A stretch of DNA of 64,000 nt from Apostichopus japonicus (lineage: Eukaryota; Echinodermata; Holothuroidea; Aspidochirotida; Stichopodidae): the NCBI RefSeq assembly GCF_037975245.1, contig NC_092580.1, positions 23,701,001 to 23,765,000 on the forward strand, written 5' to 3'. The notes under the pieces are model-generated. The model did not search any database. It was not told where the DNA came from and saw nothing but the letters and a program-made list of their open reading frames with translations. Both the position numbers and the translations under genes were made by a program. Below, piece by piece: positions 1-46,714 of this stretch (position 1 is the stretch's first letter; each line of letters begins with the position of its first letter).

Positions 1-2100
1 AGGGGGGCCTAAATAACAAACTTAGCTTACACCTGATTAAGCAGATGCAGTGTACTATTACTAATGTAACTTATCAGACTACCGAACGAAAGGCAAAAAA
101 GACTAAGAATGAGGCAGAACTTGGAGTAAATTTACAACAATTCCATTCGAAAATTTCTTGGAAATGAAAATTTCGAATTATCATACAAAATTTAGATTTA
201 TTTGGTCAAGACGAAAAAAACCAGCCTGTTTTGCATATATTATGGTTGAAAATAAGTAGCTAAGTTGTTATTCGTTCATAGCGCTTTTAGAACACGTTGC
301 TATGGTAATATTAGAACATATTGTTAGGTTCTGGGCACCCGCAGTATTCGGACACCTTGTTATATAGTCCTAGCCTAAGCCTTATTCCAGATAAAGTATA
401 GGCTACTGAGGGTGCTTTAAACACGGGCAAACGTCAGTTTTTAGACAACATTCCAACTTTAGTCAACTTTAAAATATCCATAAAATATGTTTTTGACCAA
501 CCAACAGATTGAAACCATAGAATAATAAAAAGAATACATTATGATGAGCTCATGAAGAATGAATGCATCACTAACACGCAGAAAATTGAGGGAAAATTAA
601 ATCAAACCTATGGGGTTAGTTGGAACGGGTGGTGGGTTAGTTGAAAGTTGGATTCTTGCTCAAAAGAAATAAATGAGGACTTATCACAACTATACACATT
701 GATACCTTGGAATATGCCTATTATAATATATCAAATGATATTAAAGCCAGACTCACTATATGGAAGTAAATGAGAATATATAACTTTGCTATCAAAATTC
801 TGGAGACATTTTCCATCCCAGCCCATTGAAATTAGGCAACATTGGTGAATCAGAATATTTTAACATCTGCTAACCTTGCAGTAGGCTAAGTTTTAAGTGT
901 TTTTGGTATGTTTTTATGATTATAGGTGAATATGACCAAATTTGTGTGCATGTTCCAACTATTCCCGGCAGTAAATGTTACAACTAAACCCCTTGGGCTA
1001 ATCAGACCTTTGTATGCTCATTGCGCAGAACAGAGACCATCGACATAATCTTTTGCCCACCTCATTTTGAAGCTACTTAATAAAGCTGTAAATAACCCCA
1101 ACCTAGTATATTTTGGTTATTCCCTCCATGGAAATAAAACAACATTTTTAATTTCATAACAAAATACTCAGAGTGCCGAAAAACAAACATTCCTCCCTAT
1201 TTATTCTACTAATTATTATTATCATTATTTATTATTATTGTTATTAATTATTATTATTCCACCAATTTATTCCACTAATTATTCCACCAATAATGATCGA
1301 TCAGGTCTGGAAATAACCTGTCCATAATGAGAATTGATAACTGCACAGTAATTGGAAACAAAGACATGAAATAAAGGCTGATTATAGTTTTAATTATACT
1401 TAGGCTATAGTGGATCACATTTCATTTACCTACATTGATTTGGGGGCGCCCAGGTCAATGGAGCGGTTCGCAATAATGGAATGGTCCTCTACATTTGAAC
1501 TAACTTCACGGTATATAAACAAACACACGCTCATAGCATTCTCTCCAGCCAGTGCCGTGGGCAAGTCTATTCATGTAAAATTTTGTCACTAAGATACGAA
1601 CTCCCTAGCATTTGATATAGTATTAAAATTAGGCTTCTTTAGAAGTATTTCAAAGGCGTTTAAGCGTACATTTGCCGGCTATATCACCAGTGCATTACTG
1701 TATTCTGAGCTCAGAATTAGTTTAGCCCCAAGTTTTATCTATTTCTTCGCTAGCCAATTTTATACCACTCACGCGCGTGCAACCATAGACGAGCTTTACC
1801 GTGCATGGTATCAGTTTAGCGAATCTTTATCATAGCAGTTAGTATATGCGTACTTCATATACAAATATTATAGTAGGTTTATGATATAGGTGTATTTTGC
1901 CGTTGCGTCGCCATTTAAGGAAGTGAAGTATAAATAGGACTTTCACTGTGCATCCCAGCTCTACAAATGACCTGCTGAGGGAGCTTCAAGTTGGACTTCT
2001 GACGCAACCCTGCGACCCCTTAGCAGAGTAGAAAACTGATCTCTAATTAATCAGTCAGGTGGATATTCCTTTTCAGTGTGGCTTGGAGGGAGTCAAATGG
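1..2100. other. Gene-free stretch, AT-rich
   Basis: I see no coding exon with convincing motifs here. The only notable low-complexity sequence is an ATT/TTA-rich patch at about 1201-1300. Short ORFs in the stretch lack recognisable domains and look like chance reading frames. Confidence 0.5.
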
Positions 2101-2162
2101 GCTGCCTTTTCAACAAATCATGTCTAATTTTGGTATATATTTCACTTTTATCTTCATATACA

Positions 2163-2305
2163 GCTTTGCAATGAGGTGGAAATGCTGACAGGGAGGAACG
2201 TTGTTGTTGAAATGAAGACTGCATTAGAAAAATATGCACCAAAGATAATCCAGAACGGTTCCAAGAAGACCAAAGCAAAAGAGCTGATGCGTGCCTACCG
2301 GTAGG
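2163..2305 (+). other. Possible orphan coding exon
   Basis: A plus-strand reading frame contains a lysine- and glutamate-rich helical-looking segment (for example KTALEKYAPKIIQNG) and is followed by a donor-like GTAGGA at about 2306. I do not recognise the family. It may be an exon of a transposon-associated gene together with the zinc-finger ORF near 5.8 kb, but no splice chain between them could be established. It may equally be a chance frame. Confidence 0.2.
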
Positions 2306-2399
2306 AGGAGGAAGTCCTTCTTGAAGAGGACAAGAAGTGTATGTTATCACAGATTTTACCTTACAATTACTAGTATAAAGTCGATCAGAGTGGAAAATG

Positions 2400-3500
2400 A
2401 TGGGCGGGAATTACAGGAGGGTAAGCGAGAACCCATAAAGATATTTAGGTAGAAACTGGTCCAAAAAACCGTACTGCATGAAAGTAACTAGACAATTGCA
2501 ATCAAACTCCCATGTACTCTGTTCTATTGTAGACAGAGAACGGGGAAATTGGGTGAACAAGTGAGCATAAGGTGTGAGCAGAGCAACTTTACTGGGGTGT
2601 AGGAGCAGCTGAACAATTTTGATCGAAAGGGGAATATTGTTAGGAAATTAGGATTGCAGGGAGAGTGTACTCACAGTGCAATCATTGCCCTCTTTGCATT
2701 CAAATTTGTCTAGTTACTTTTTGGCGGTACTGGTGGTCTGTTATTGCATAAGGGATGAAAAGGTGTCAGTACTTGTTGGTTCTGAGACACTGGATATCTG
2801 CTATTCAACAAGTAATTAGAAAGAGGCTAAGCTGCAGTCGACCAGCATTTGACACTGACAGTATGCCTACGTATATCATACTGTCATACTGTACACTGAC
2901 TGTACAGTACATACTACATAGGCATAGTACTCCATATGTACAGTGTGTGTGTATGCAAATCACGAACGACAACCGTTGTTGAGGAAAAAGTTAAGAGGAA
3001 CTGCTGCCTGCTCTCTGTATGTTGAACTGATCGATTTCGCAGGCTATGAGTTGACCCCAATTCACCCGTCAATTACAATGTCAATTACAATGTTACTCCA
3101 ACGTGGGAATATTTGTGCTAACTGCTCATGTAATTCCATAAATCACTGTTCAAAGGCTATTTGTCGGGCCGACAAATAAACGTCCAGTCCGAGTTATGAT
3201 AAATTATCTCAGGCAAATGGGACAGAGAGTGGTGATGATTGGGTTGTTTAGAATCCTTGGCTCATGAGGATTCAAAATGGGGTGGGCGAAATTCACATAC
3301 AAGCAACTTCGTTTTTTGCCGGTCCAGAGCAAAGTCAGCAAGGATCTTTTCTTTAACATGGAAATCCCAGTTACTAGCCAGAAATTAAAAGTGTAGCCGA
3401 TAAAACCACAAGTATATTGTTGTTGCTCTTCATCATGGGTTTCACAGCAGTTGGAACTACCGACAACAGAATATGGTTATTGGGGACAGGGTTCATAGAG
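2400..3500. other. Gene-free stretch
   Basis: No exon, RNA gene or clear repeat is supported. Short overlapping frames at 2755-3179 have no domain signature. Confidence 0.4.
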
Positions 3501-3507
3501 AATCTTG

Positions 3508-3588
3508 ACTTCATGCCCCCTATCTCATGATTTCAGTGACGAATGATACTGATTCGTCACTGAAATCATGAGATAGGGGGCATGAAGT
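3508..3588. repeat. Perfect 37-bp inverted repeat
   Basis: Arm 3508-3544 and arm 3552-3588 are exact reverse complements, separated by a 7-base loop (3545-3551). The arms begin ACTTCATGCCCC and end GTGACGAAT. A perfect arm this long suggests a young foldback element, a small-RNA-type hairpin or an assembly or cloning artefact. The sequence alone does not decide between these. Confidence 0.85.
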
Positions 3589-3721
3589 GGGTAAAGTTAA
3601 CATTTCCCCATTGGAATAGCACAAGGGGTATAGATTTGGTGTTCATTCGGTGACGTCATAGCCTCATAATTATGAATATTTGGCTCTATTTTGGGAATGA
3701 CATCTCTGGGATATTCACAGT

Positions 3722-4055
3722 TTGAAATCAATTTTCTCCACATCGGTACCTCCCATTTTCTTAAAAATGGTACCGTTGGAAAGGGAAAAAGCTACTCTGT
3801 TTGCACACATAATGGAATGGCCATGTTATGCGGTCTTTAACGTTGAGCTTTGGTGGACTCCGACAGTGACGGCAGATGCATCTATGGTTCTCGCGGTACA
3901 TTCTCCTGGGTTAGGTTGCCCTCGTACAGATCCTTTATCAGCCGGAGTACTTCTTTCTCTTTTGGGCATTTCAATACTTCACTTTGGGGCACTCTCTCCA
4001 GATCTATGAAGATACGCTGCAGCTGTCGTTGGCCTTCTCTGTATTTCTCCATCAG
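3722..4055 (-). pseudogene. Eroded LINE reverse-transcriptase fragment
   Basis: Read on the minus strand from the ATG at 4052, the frame begins MEKYREGQRQLQRIFIDLE. This matches the well-known 'EKYREGQ..L..VFIDLEKAYD' block of non-LTR retrotransposon reverse transcriptases. It is followed by LIKDLYEG (usual form 'V..MYEG') and, after a frameshift, by VTVGVHQSS, the degraded form of 'VTVGLHQGSALSP'. The catalytic blocks are frameshifted and interrupted by stops, so this is a dead 5'-truncated copy. The clade is probably RTE-like, by inference from the block wording. Confidence 0.7.
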
Positions 4056-4308
4056 TTACCGCAATGCATAGACACATACATACATTGTACCATGGTGGTA
4101 CAAACCTCTCACAACATTGCTCATTGTCTGATTATGACTGCTGCCTTATAACACTTGAAAATGTAGTGATACAGAACTTTATTTTCCAATCTTAGGTTTT
4201 ATTGGCAGACCTGGAGTATTCTGTCGCTCTGATGGCTCTACCATACATCTTCGACGAGAAGCCTGGGTTCTTGTATGTTTAGGACAAGAAGGTAAGTTCC
4301 TCTTGTAT

Positions 4309-4595
4309 ATGGTCATTTTCACAGTAAAGGGTGTAAATTGACGCACTCTGACACCAAAGTTTCAACATGATTTGTCACAAACATTTCCACCAGATTCATG
4401 TACATAAATATCTTAATTATTGGGGAAAACTACTTCTGAAGTTTAATCTACATCATAAAGTATGAAAATAGTTGTGAATGTCCTGACAAGCTATCATGTG
4501 GCAAAGTGTCCTTGAATTGTGTCGCTTCATGAGGCCACTACTGACGAAAAGTTCTTAAAACGCAAAGTTACACCCTTTACTGTGAAAATGACCAT
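4309..4595. mobile_element. Short MITE-like element with 28-bp TIRs
   Basis: The 28 bases at 4309-4336 are the exact reverse complement of 4568-4595 (left arm begins ATGGTCATTTTCACAG). The 287-bp total has no coding capacity, which fits a non-autonomous DNA transposon. No convincing target-site duplication was seen, so the superfamily is not assigned. Confidence 0.65.
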
Positions 4596-4599
4596 TTGT

Positions 4600-5760
4600 C
4601 CAGGAGCAGATAGGTTGTTGCTGCACTGTTTAACATTTAAGGTGTGCCTGTATTCAATTGATTATGTCATTTTGGAACTCTCAGTTCTTCAGGAATGATC
4701 ACAGATTGTCTATTGTAAGTATAAGGCTCGTATCTTCAGGATGCCAAGGAGGGCTGCATCTGGCATTGTGAGGCTTGACCCCATCAAACTAAAGGACCTG
4801 ACAATGGTCAATGATTATACAGTATAGCTTTGAGTACCCGCTCTGGGAGCTGGTAGCGAATGTATTCCTGGAACACCCATGGTCAGAATCCTTGTGTTCT
4901 AGAGATAGCAGAAGAGTGCATCACTGAGCTCCCAACAGCCCGGCAATTAGGGAGTATCCTGTGATCGGGTATGCGAAGTGAAACCCCCCCCCCCCCCTCC
5001 CCTTGGTCTGACTTCTCACACGGAGGCCGCCGTTACTAACAATGTGCTCTACCCTTGTAATACATACAGTATAGAAACTGGAATTTGAACCGAAAAGGGA
5101 AAAAACACAGTATATGGGGAAATGTAATCACTACCATTAGAAAATACACATTGACACGGATTGACAGTGTCAATATTCACTTTAACCGTGCAGTTGCGTT
5201 CAAAATCCCAAACAGTCCTGCCTTTAGATGTGAATCAGCCGCTTGGTTTTCACTTGTATATTGTTTTTTTTTTACTAACTCTGCCGAGTGCCGATACCTA
5301 CAAAATGTTCATATAAGTTTGGCACAAAATTGCCTGCAGCGATTGAAAAAAATAGTACCACCATAACTCTGACACATCAGACAGTCCCAGAGTTAACAAT
5401 GGAATTTTTGTGGTCAAAAATATGTCAATGTACTCTAATTGTTATCTATCATTTCCTTTTTCAGGAGATAGTGTCACCATCACCAGTTTAAGTGCTATAG
5501 TGTAGTACCATCAAACCTGATGCCATCTCTGTATGGGCCGAAGGATCACAAGTCTGTCAAGGGATTTCCAGTATCTGGTATGGAGTGGTACTCTTGATGG
5601 CCGTGTACTATGCGCATGGGATCAAGTCCCCTCCAGAGACGGGCAACACTCTGGGATTCCTACAACGTTACATGATGAGTATCAAGAAAGAAGATGAGGG
5701 GCCAAAAATACCAACTCCAATACTGCGACTGCTTTCTGCATTGATCTGAATCAAATTTCC
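4600..5760. other. Gene-free stretch
   Basis: This contains a C-run at about 4985-4997 and no exon with recognisable motifs. The short frames at 5085-5491 have no family signature. Confidence 0.4.
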
Positions 5761-5768
5761 ACAGCACA

Positions 5769-6059
5769 ATGCATATTCCATATGACTGTGACTTTTGCAG
5801 CGGTACTCGTCAAAGGCATTTTTTCTCACTGCAGAAGCTTTGTCGACACCTCGAAATAGCTCATGCACATCAAGCCAACTTCATACTGAGGTGTCGAATT
5901 GACGGCTCCCCAAAGCAATATCGCAAAATGGGATCTTACAGAAAACATATCCGTCGTTGCCACAATGCTCGGCATTCACAAGAACCTGAAGCTGAGGAGC
6001 ATAATGATTGCTTTGTGGTTGAGTTGCTTCATGAAGAAGAAATCCCATTTATTTGTTGA
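5769..6059 (+). CDS. Small C2H2 zinc-finger ORF, one finger damaged
   Basis: This 96-residue open frame contains a C2H2 finger, C7-x2-C10 with H27-x4-H32. A second finger-like unit has C42, H60 and H65, but the second cysteine position is Ser47, so it probably no longer binds zinc normally. The C-terminus is acidic (EPEAEEHND). The wide spacing within the fingers and the following linker resemble C2H2 proteins that accompany transposon-derived genes in marine invertebrates; this is an inference from general pattern. It is either a single exon of a larger gene, a small gene or a relic. No promoter or splice partner was identified, and function is unknown beyond likely nucleic-acid binding. Confidence 0.4.
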   Translation: MHIPYDCDFCSGTRQRHFFSLQKLCRHLEIAHAHQANFILRCRIDGSPKQYRKMGSYRKHIRRCHNARHSQEPEAEEHNDCFVVELLHEEEIPFIC

Positions 6060-6928
6060 AGTCAAGTATATGTTATATTCTTGTAATATGTGGCTTATTT
6101 GCAGCTGCATAATGAATTCAGAAGCATTTGAAGAACATTACATTGCCTATAAAGTCAGAAGAACCACTGAGTGGTTAAGCTTTTCACCAGGTGAATAGAA
6201 TGATTACCTTGCCCTGGATACCTATAGGAGTGCTGGAAATATGTACATTCCATTGAGGTATAAGGTAACTGCTACAAGATAAGCCAGAACAACATACATC
6301 AAAGCTTTCAGTGTTGGTCACAAAAATTGTAGGTGGGATTGTAATATCACACTGAATCGCAATATACTAGTCGAATTAGCAGGGATGAGTAAATGACCAC
6401 TACACAGCTTATAGTAAATGTAGGAGAAGTCTTTGAGAACACATTGTTTCACCTGATTAATTTCACTTACATGCACTTGCATGTTTGAATATTTTGTGGT
6501 GTGGTGCAGTTGTTATTGAGTCATTCTTTAGTTTGTATTTCATGATTGTGCATGTACAAAGCATGCAGCATTTGGCATAATCCCAACATTGCATTCCTCA
6601 GAGAACTGTTAAGAGATTGAATAATTCCACATTGTATATCAGCTCATTCTACAATTTTTGGATGTAAATCACAAAGTTGTTGTGATATGACGAAAGATGA
6701 TGTCTTTTGATTGTATTTCAGCATTTTGAATCTAATTGATATTTCATGCAATAGATAATTGACAAGATTTGTTTGTTTCGTGGTTTGCTGAATTTTAAAG
6801 TGAATAAAGTTATTTGCAAGTTGACAGAACATCATCAGACTTCTGACATTATTGTAAGCAAAAATTGTACACATCTCACAATAGCTGCAACTTAATACTA
6901 TTTTCTGGTCTTCATGGCTTCTGTGAAC
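6060..6928. other. Gene-free stretch
   Basis: AT-rich DNA with no recognisable exon. Short frames on both strands have no domain motifs. Confidence 0.4.
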
Positions 6929-6932
6929 AGTA

Positions 6933-7430
6933 AAAAGTAAGAACCTTCCAAAGAACTTGTGAGAACCATTTCAAAGGGGTTTCCCTGGGAACCATATTTG
7001 AAAAGGTTCTCGGTAGAACCTTAAGGGTTCTGCACACAGCTACGAATTGAAAGAACCTTTCATGGTTCTGGTGAGAACCATTTCAAAGGGGTTCTCAAAA
7101 GAACCTTAGTCATAAAAGTTCTTGATAGAACCTTAGGGGTTCTGCATACGGGACAAAATGAAAGAACCTTTTATGGTTCTTTCGAGAACCATTTCAAAGG
7201 GGTTCTCAAAAGAACCTTAGTCATAAAAGTTCTTGATAGAACCTTAGGGGTTCTGCATACGGGACAAAATGAAAGAACCTTTTATGGTTCTTTCGAGAAC
7301 CATTTCGTAGGGTTCTTATTAGAACCATCATGAAAAGGGTTCTCGGAAAGAACCATTGAAGGTTCTGCATACGGGACAAGTCAAAGAACCAGTTTTGGTT
7401 CTATGTGGAACCATATTTTCTTAGAGTGTA
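6933..7430. repeat. 111-bp tandem array rich in AGAACC/GGTTCT
   Basis: Units start with GAGAACCATTTC at about 6961, 7073, 7184 and 7295, so the period is 111-112 bp. The copies at 7073-7183 and 7184-7294 are identical as read, and the outer copies have diverged. Each unit carries several AGAACC words and their complement GGTTCT, so every unit can fold into small hairpins. The array ends near TTTTCTTAGAGTGTA. It is probably a satellite-bearing mobile element; no coding potential. Confidence 0.85.
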
Positions 7431-9852
<2,422 letters not shown>

Positions 9853-9899
9853 ATATGTGGGTGGGGAGGGGTACGTGTATGTATGTGTGTTTCTCGACA

Positions 9900-11580
9900 A
9901 AAGCCTCCCCACCGCCTAATAATAACTGTGAAATAAATTTGTCTTCTGATTAGTGTCATCAAGTCGTTATTGTGGGACAAATTTATCAGTTGGGTACAAT
10001 TGTATTTAAACAACGATCAATTTAGTCGCTTCCACAAAGTAAATATATTACATTGATTATCCTGTCGCTATGACGACTGTGTTCCCTAGATTTAATGAGA
10101 TGGCGAATTTCTTGTAACTTTCAACAGACATTCATTGTAGGTTCTGTTTGTTATCGATTTTGATTGCCTTTTTAATTTATTTCAAAATGTTTGGAAACAA
10201 AAATTTTTACCGGTAACAAAACTGTATACATTACAAGTTTTTGTTTTGTCCAAATCGAGCAAAAACTGAACTAAAAATCGTAAATTAAGTTGCATGTGAA
10301 TCACTTCACGAGGAAGCAAGTAATATTATTGTTCGCGCTGACGAAAATAGCAGAAAAATCAATCGAGTGGTTGGTTGTTCATAATTTCTTTTAAAGTATC
10401 TCATTAAAACAACATTATTCTGAATTTGTTGTCTGATTTTAAGGGAAAACAAAAACAGGTAAAACATTTGAGTGAAACCGGATACAATACGGAATGAATT
10501 CATCACATTGATTTTAATATGAACAACGATGAATTGTATACACACCTGTTGAATAATTTTAATTTCGCGTGATGTGTAATCATGGGGTCACAACCGAACC
10601 CTGTTGTAACCAACAGTTTCTTCGTTTATTTTTTGCTGGGTTTTTTTTTTTTTGTCGAATGTGTTTATATCATCCTAGAGTCAATTTTATGTTGTTTATT
10701 TTTCTGATAAAAATTAGGCAAATTGGATAAGTTGCAAGGACAAAAATGAGTTTCCCTTCTTCATGACATATACGGAGTAATCGTTCCGTCTTAATCAATG
10801 GAATTCCATTACGTTTTTGTTATTCGCAAAGTTTAATGTAACTCATAGTATTATTTCATTATTTCATCGAGGTGTTAAAGAAGCATTTTCTATTAAGTGT
10901 TAATTTAAACATTTTTCTTTAAATTTTCTTTATATTGCTTCTTTACATAAGACCAACTGATCTAGCTTAAAATAATCTTACATTTCATTTAAACTATTCT
11001 CATAAACATCGATGTTTACTCTTCCTCTCTGTGTTCGATATTCCAATTAACTTGTCTATTTCTTGTCTGCCTCCCAAGAAAAAAATTATTTTCAAAAGTA
11101 ACGTAGTCATTAGTACAATCTTTTACTTGCTAAACATAATTATAGACTTAAATGTACAGCCGTTTTACCATAATAATATACAACTTTCAAAACTTTGAAA
11201 CGAAACTTTGTTGCCCTCAATAGTTTGGTATTTATCATAGTTTTAGTTTTGTTTTTGTTTTAGTTCATTGCAAGTTTATTTATCATCAAACTGGTGTTTG
11301 TTTGTTACTTCATGTCACTATGTACTCCCTTCAATAATTATTCACATTGAGACACTGTCATATATTGCGTGATTCCCATTTCATAAGAATATGAATATGT
11401 ACATATGATCATAATCATATGTACATATTCTTAATCCTGACATTTTTGTCAATAATTTATAAATCACAATTTTTGTATTTTGTTTTGATTTGTTTATTTA
11501 TTTATTTGTCTTTTGTTGGTTGTTTATTTATTTTAGTATCTATTAATAAAAACTAGTCATCCTTTAGTTTCCTTTATATC
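9900..11580. other. Gene-free stretch, AT-rich
   Basis: No coding exon was recognised. A perfect 17-bp inverted repeat with a 4-base loop occurs at 11393-11430 (gaatatgtacatatgat and its complement). The missing first exon(s) of the Reeler/EGF gene could lie in this stretch or beyond, but I could not identify them. Confidence 0.4.
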
Positions 11581-11590
11581 AAATGATGAC

Positions 11591-11889
11591 CAGGCGCGTA
11601 GCCAAGGGGGCGAAGGGGCAGCCGCCCCCCCCCCCCTTTGAGCATAATTTTTTGTATGTTTTTTATAATATCGCTAGTAATTTCAAAAGAGAAAATGCTA
11701 AGATGTAACTTACAAGACCTGGGAAGTGCCATTTCCAGTGATCTGGGAGGCATTTCAGCCACAATTTTCTTGTACGCTTCGCGCCAACCTATAGTGGCGC
11801 TACGCTTAGTTTGCAATGCCGTATCTACGGCTCTGATAGTTTTCCTATAGTTTCGCCCCTCCCTTGGCAAATTCCTCGCTATGCGCCTG
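11591..11889. mobile_element. hAT-like MITE
   Basis: The termini CAGGCGCGTAGC (11591-11602) and GCTATGCGCCTG (11878-11889) are inverted repeats with one mismatch. The flanking 8-mers ATGATGAC and ATGATAGC are similar, as expected for a decayed 8-bp target-site duplication. The 299-bp body has no transposase. The ends resemble the other hAT-like element at 27866-28223. Confidence 0.65.
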
Positions 11890-11899
11890 ATGATAGCAT

Positions 11900-12690
11900 T
11901 ACGTCCAAAGTTCAGTCCTAAATACTAGAGTTAGTATGTCGATTTGGCAAATAATTAAGATTAACACATATATGCTCAATGCAATAAATTTTTGAGTTGA
12001 CCTGTTCAATGAGATCACAGATAGAGATTGGCAAAATTTCTTTATAGGTATCGTATTTCTGGATTTTAAGTTACAATATTTTCACATCGCCACTACAAAG
12101 TTCTTGTTTGATATGGGAATATTGGATAGTGATAATGGTTCTTTCTGTAATAGCAGGGATTTGGGACGTTATAAGTGCCCTTGTTATGGGGAGTAAAACG
12201 TATAATAAATGCTTTCACCTTAGAAGTAGAAAGCAGTTAAGAAAGCATTTGTTTTCAAAGTAAGATATAGTTTATTTGTTTTGGGAAAGCAGGAAATTGT
12301 TCTTTTGACCGTTATATTTGTTTCATAGTTTACATAATGATGAAGAAATATATTGATCCGTGTAAACGGCACTATCATAAGCCTTTTATATTGATGAGTT
12401 CTTTTCTTTTTAAATTTCACTTTGCACTAAGAATTGAAAAAATACAAGTCTTTAAAGAGTCAAGAATAAGAAGGACAAGAATGAGGTAACATTTATGGAG
12501 CTAACAAATGTTGTCTCTGAATAAATTGATGACAGTTTGTCTCCGTTACTTCTCAGTGACTATAAAAAATGATGACCAATATAATATTATAATATTGTAA
12601 TCAATGGAGAGCGAATGTTCTTTGGTAATTTCTTGCGTAATCATCGGGACATCTATATATAGGGATTACTGTTAACTGGCGTGTGTCTAT
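11900..12690. other. Gene-free stretch
   Basis: No exon, RNA gene or distinct repeat is supported. Confidence 0.4.
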
Positions 12691-12699
12691 ATAGGACTA

Positions 12700-13185
12700 A
12701 TTATAACATGTTCTAATACATGAATGTATTACTGCCAGTCACTTTTAATGACTTTATATGTAGTAACAGAGTCTTACATAACCATCACACAAGACAAGCC
12801 GACAACGCTCATTGCAATTTTTACCATAGCAACATAGGGAAATTCGGTCTTCGTAACAGAGCAATACAAATTTGGAATGATCTATCAAAAAATTTGAAGT
12901 CTATAACTTCAAAGCCCACATTCACCAGACATTTGGAAAAGGAATTTATTAACTCGTACTAGTATTATATAATCTATTCACGTATCCATCTCAGCATCAT
13001 TAGGATATTATTACTGTATATTTAATCCTTACGTATATTCTGTATAATATACATTTGTACATTTTTCTTTTCTTTACTCCCAGGGAGTCGCCTACCTTGT
13101 TAAGTCTTTTTAAGACTTTATAGGAGACTTCCTTTCCCATTTTACACAATTGGCGATAAAACAAATAAATGAATTCAATACATAC
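12700..13185 (+). mobile_element. LINE 3' end (RT C-terminus plus 3' tail)
   Basis: The frame at 12720-12962 encodes HNHHTRQ, then NFYHSNIGKFGLRNRAIQIW and N-D-L. This is the conserved C-terminal tail of non-LTR retrotransposon reverse transcriptases (usual form 'H.YNTR...FY..R...GKFSI...GP.IWN.LP..I'). It is followed by a 3' untranslated stretch and an AAATAAATGAATT-type terminus at about 13160-13178, typical of CR1/L2-like tails. The element is 5'-truncated, since catalytic RT blocks are absent, so it is a dead insertion upstream of the first visible exon of the receptor gene. Confidence 0.75.
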
Positions 13186-13651
13186 CAAAATATATCAACT
13201 ATTTTTTGGCTTCATTTCGGTTATGTAAATGTTGTAGGCCTGTCAAAGAAAATGTTGATTTCGACCTATATTGGTAACTTGAACATTCTTGACGTTACCT
13301 GCAGAAGCAAACGCTTGGTATATATGAAATTAACGTTAATTTGTAACATGTTTATTGGATATTATGTTCTCATGTTTCTTCTATTATATGTAGGAAACTA
13401 TCATGAAAATGACTGATTGCTAGCTAATTTTCTTTTGTCTTATTTCCGATGGATGCCCCGGTCCAAGCCCTCATAAAGACCTTTCCGCATTAATTTGTTC
13501 CTTTTATTCATTTGTTATTATTTTTGTTGTTGTTGGCTATTTTTGTTGTTATTGTTGTAGATAAAGCAGCTAGCATTATCAAAACTTGCAGATTTATGTA
13601 CGGTTTATATACCACAACTTAATTCATTTCATTGTTTTATTTGATTTCCAG

Positions 13652-46176
<32,525 letters not shown>

Positions 46177-46714
46177 AGATACAAGACAGCCATGTGTCCA
46201 ATCTGCAACTGATGTTAAGACAAAACGACATACCTATATCGAACTGTAATCAAACATTCCTCATCAAATATCGGACTGATATTCTATACAATTGTTTCTT
46301 TCTCTTCTTGATTATTATTATTATTATTATTTTTCTTTTTACAATTAAAGACAGTGGCCATTGGTCACTTTGCATTACTGACACAGTTATAGGGAACTAA
46401 ATTCACCTATCGACTTGTCCATTTTTTGTCCAATATAGAAAGCGATTACCTGTGTCAAACATTAAGATACTCTTCTGAAATGAAAAAAAAAAAGGGAACC
46501 ATGTTTAATCAGACTTTTCCTATAATTGCTAAAATACATCTTCGGTGCAGATACCGACATCATTAAATGAAAAATGATGTATTGCCCATGCCTGAATGGT
46601 TTGTTGATAAACAATCATTTAGTGCATCTGCAGTACTATTAGCTTATCATATACACCACATCAGTCCCTACCTGTCGCTCCTGTCTCTCCGAAAAGGAAA
46701 GAAAAAGAAATAAA
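46177..46714 (+). other. Likely 3' UTR with AATAAA at 46709-46714
   Basis: Downstream of the stop codon the first good AATAAA is at 46709-46714, followed by a T/G-rich stretch (GTCCTTTATTGGATATTGCT). An earlier ATTAAA at about 46344 is a weaker alternative. The real cleavage site cannot be decided from sequence alone. Confidence 0.4.

Noticed and set aside
12720-12962. Upstream exon of the receptor gene
   Set aside because: The frame matches the C-terminal tail of LINE reverse transcriptase and leads into a LINE-type 3' end.
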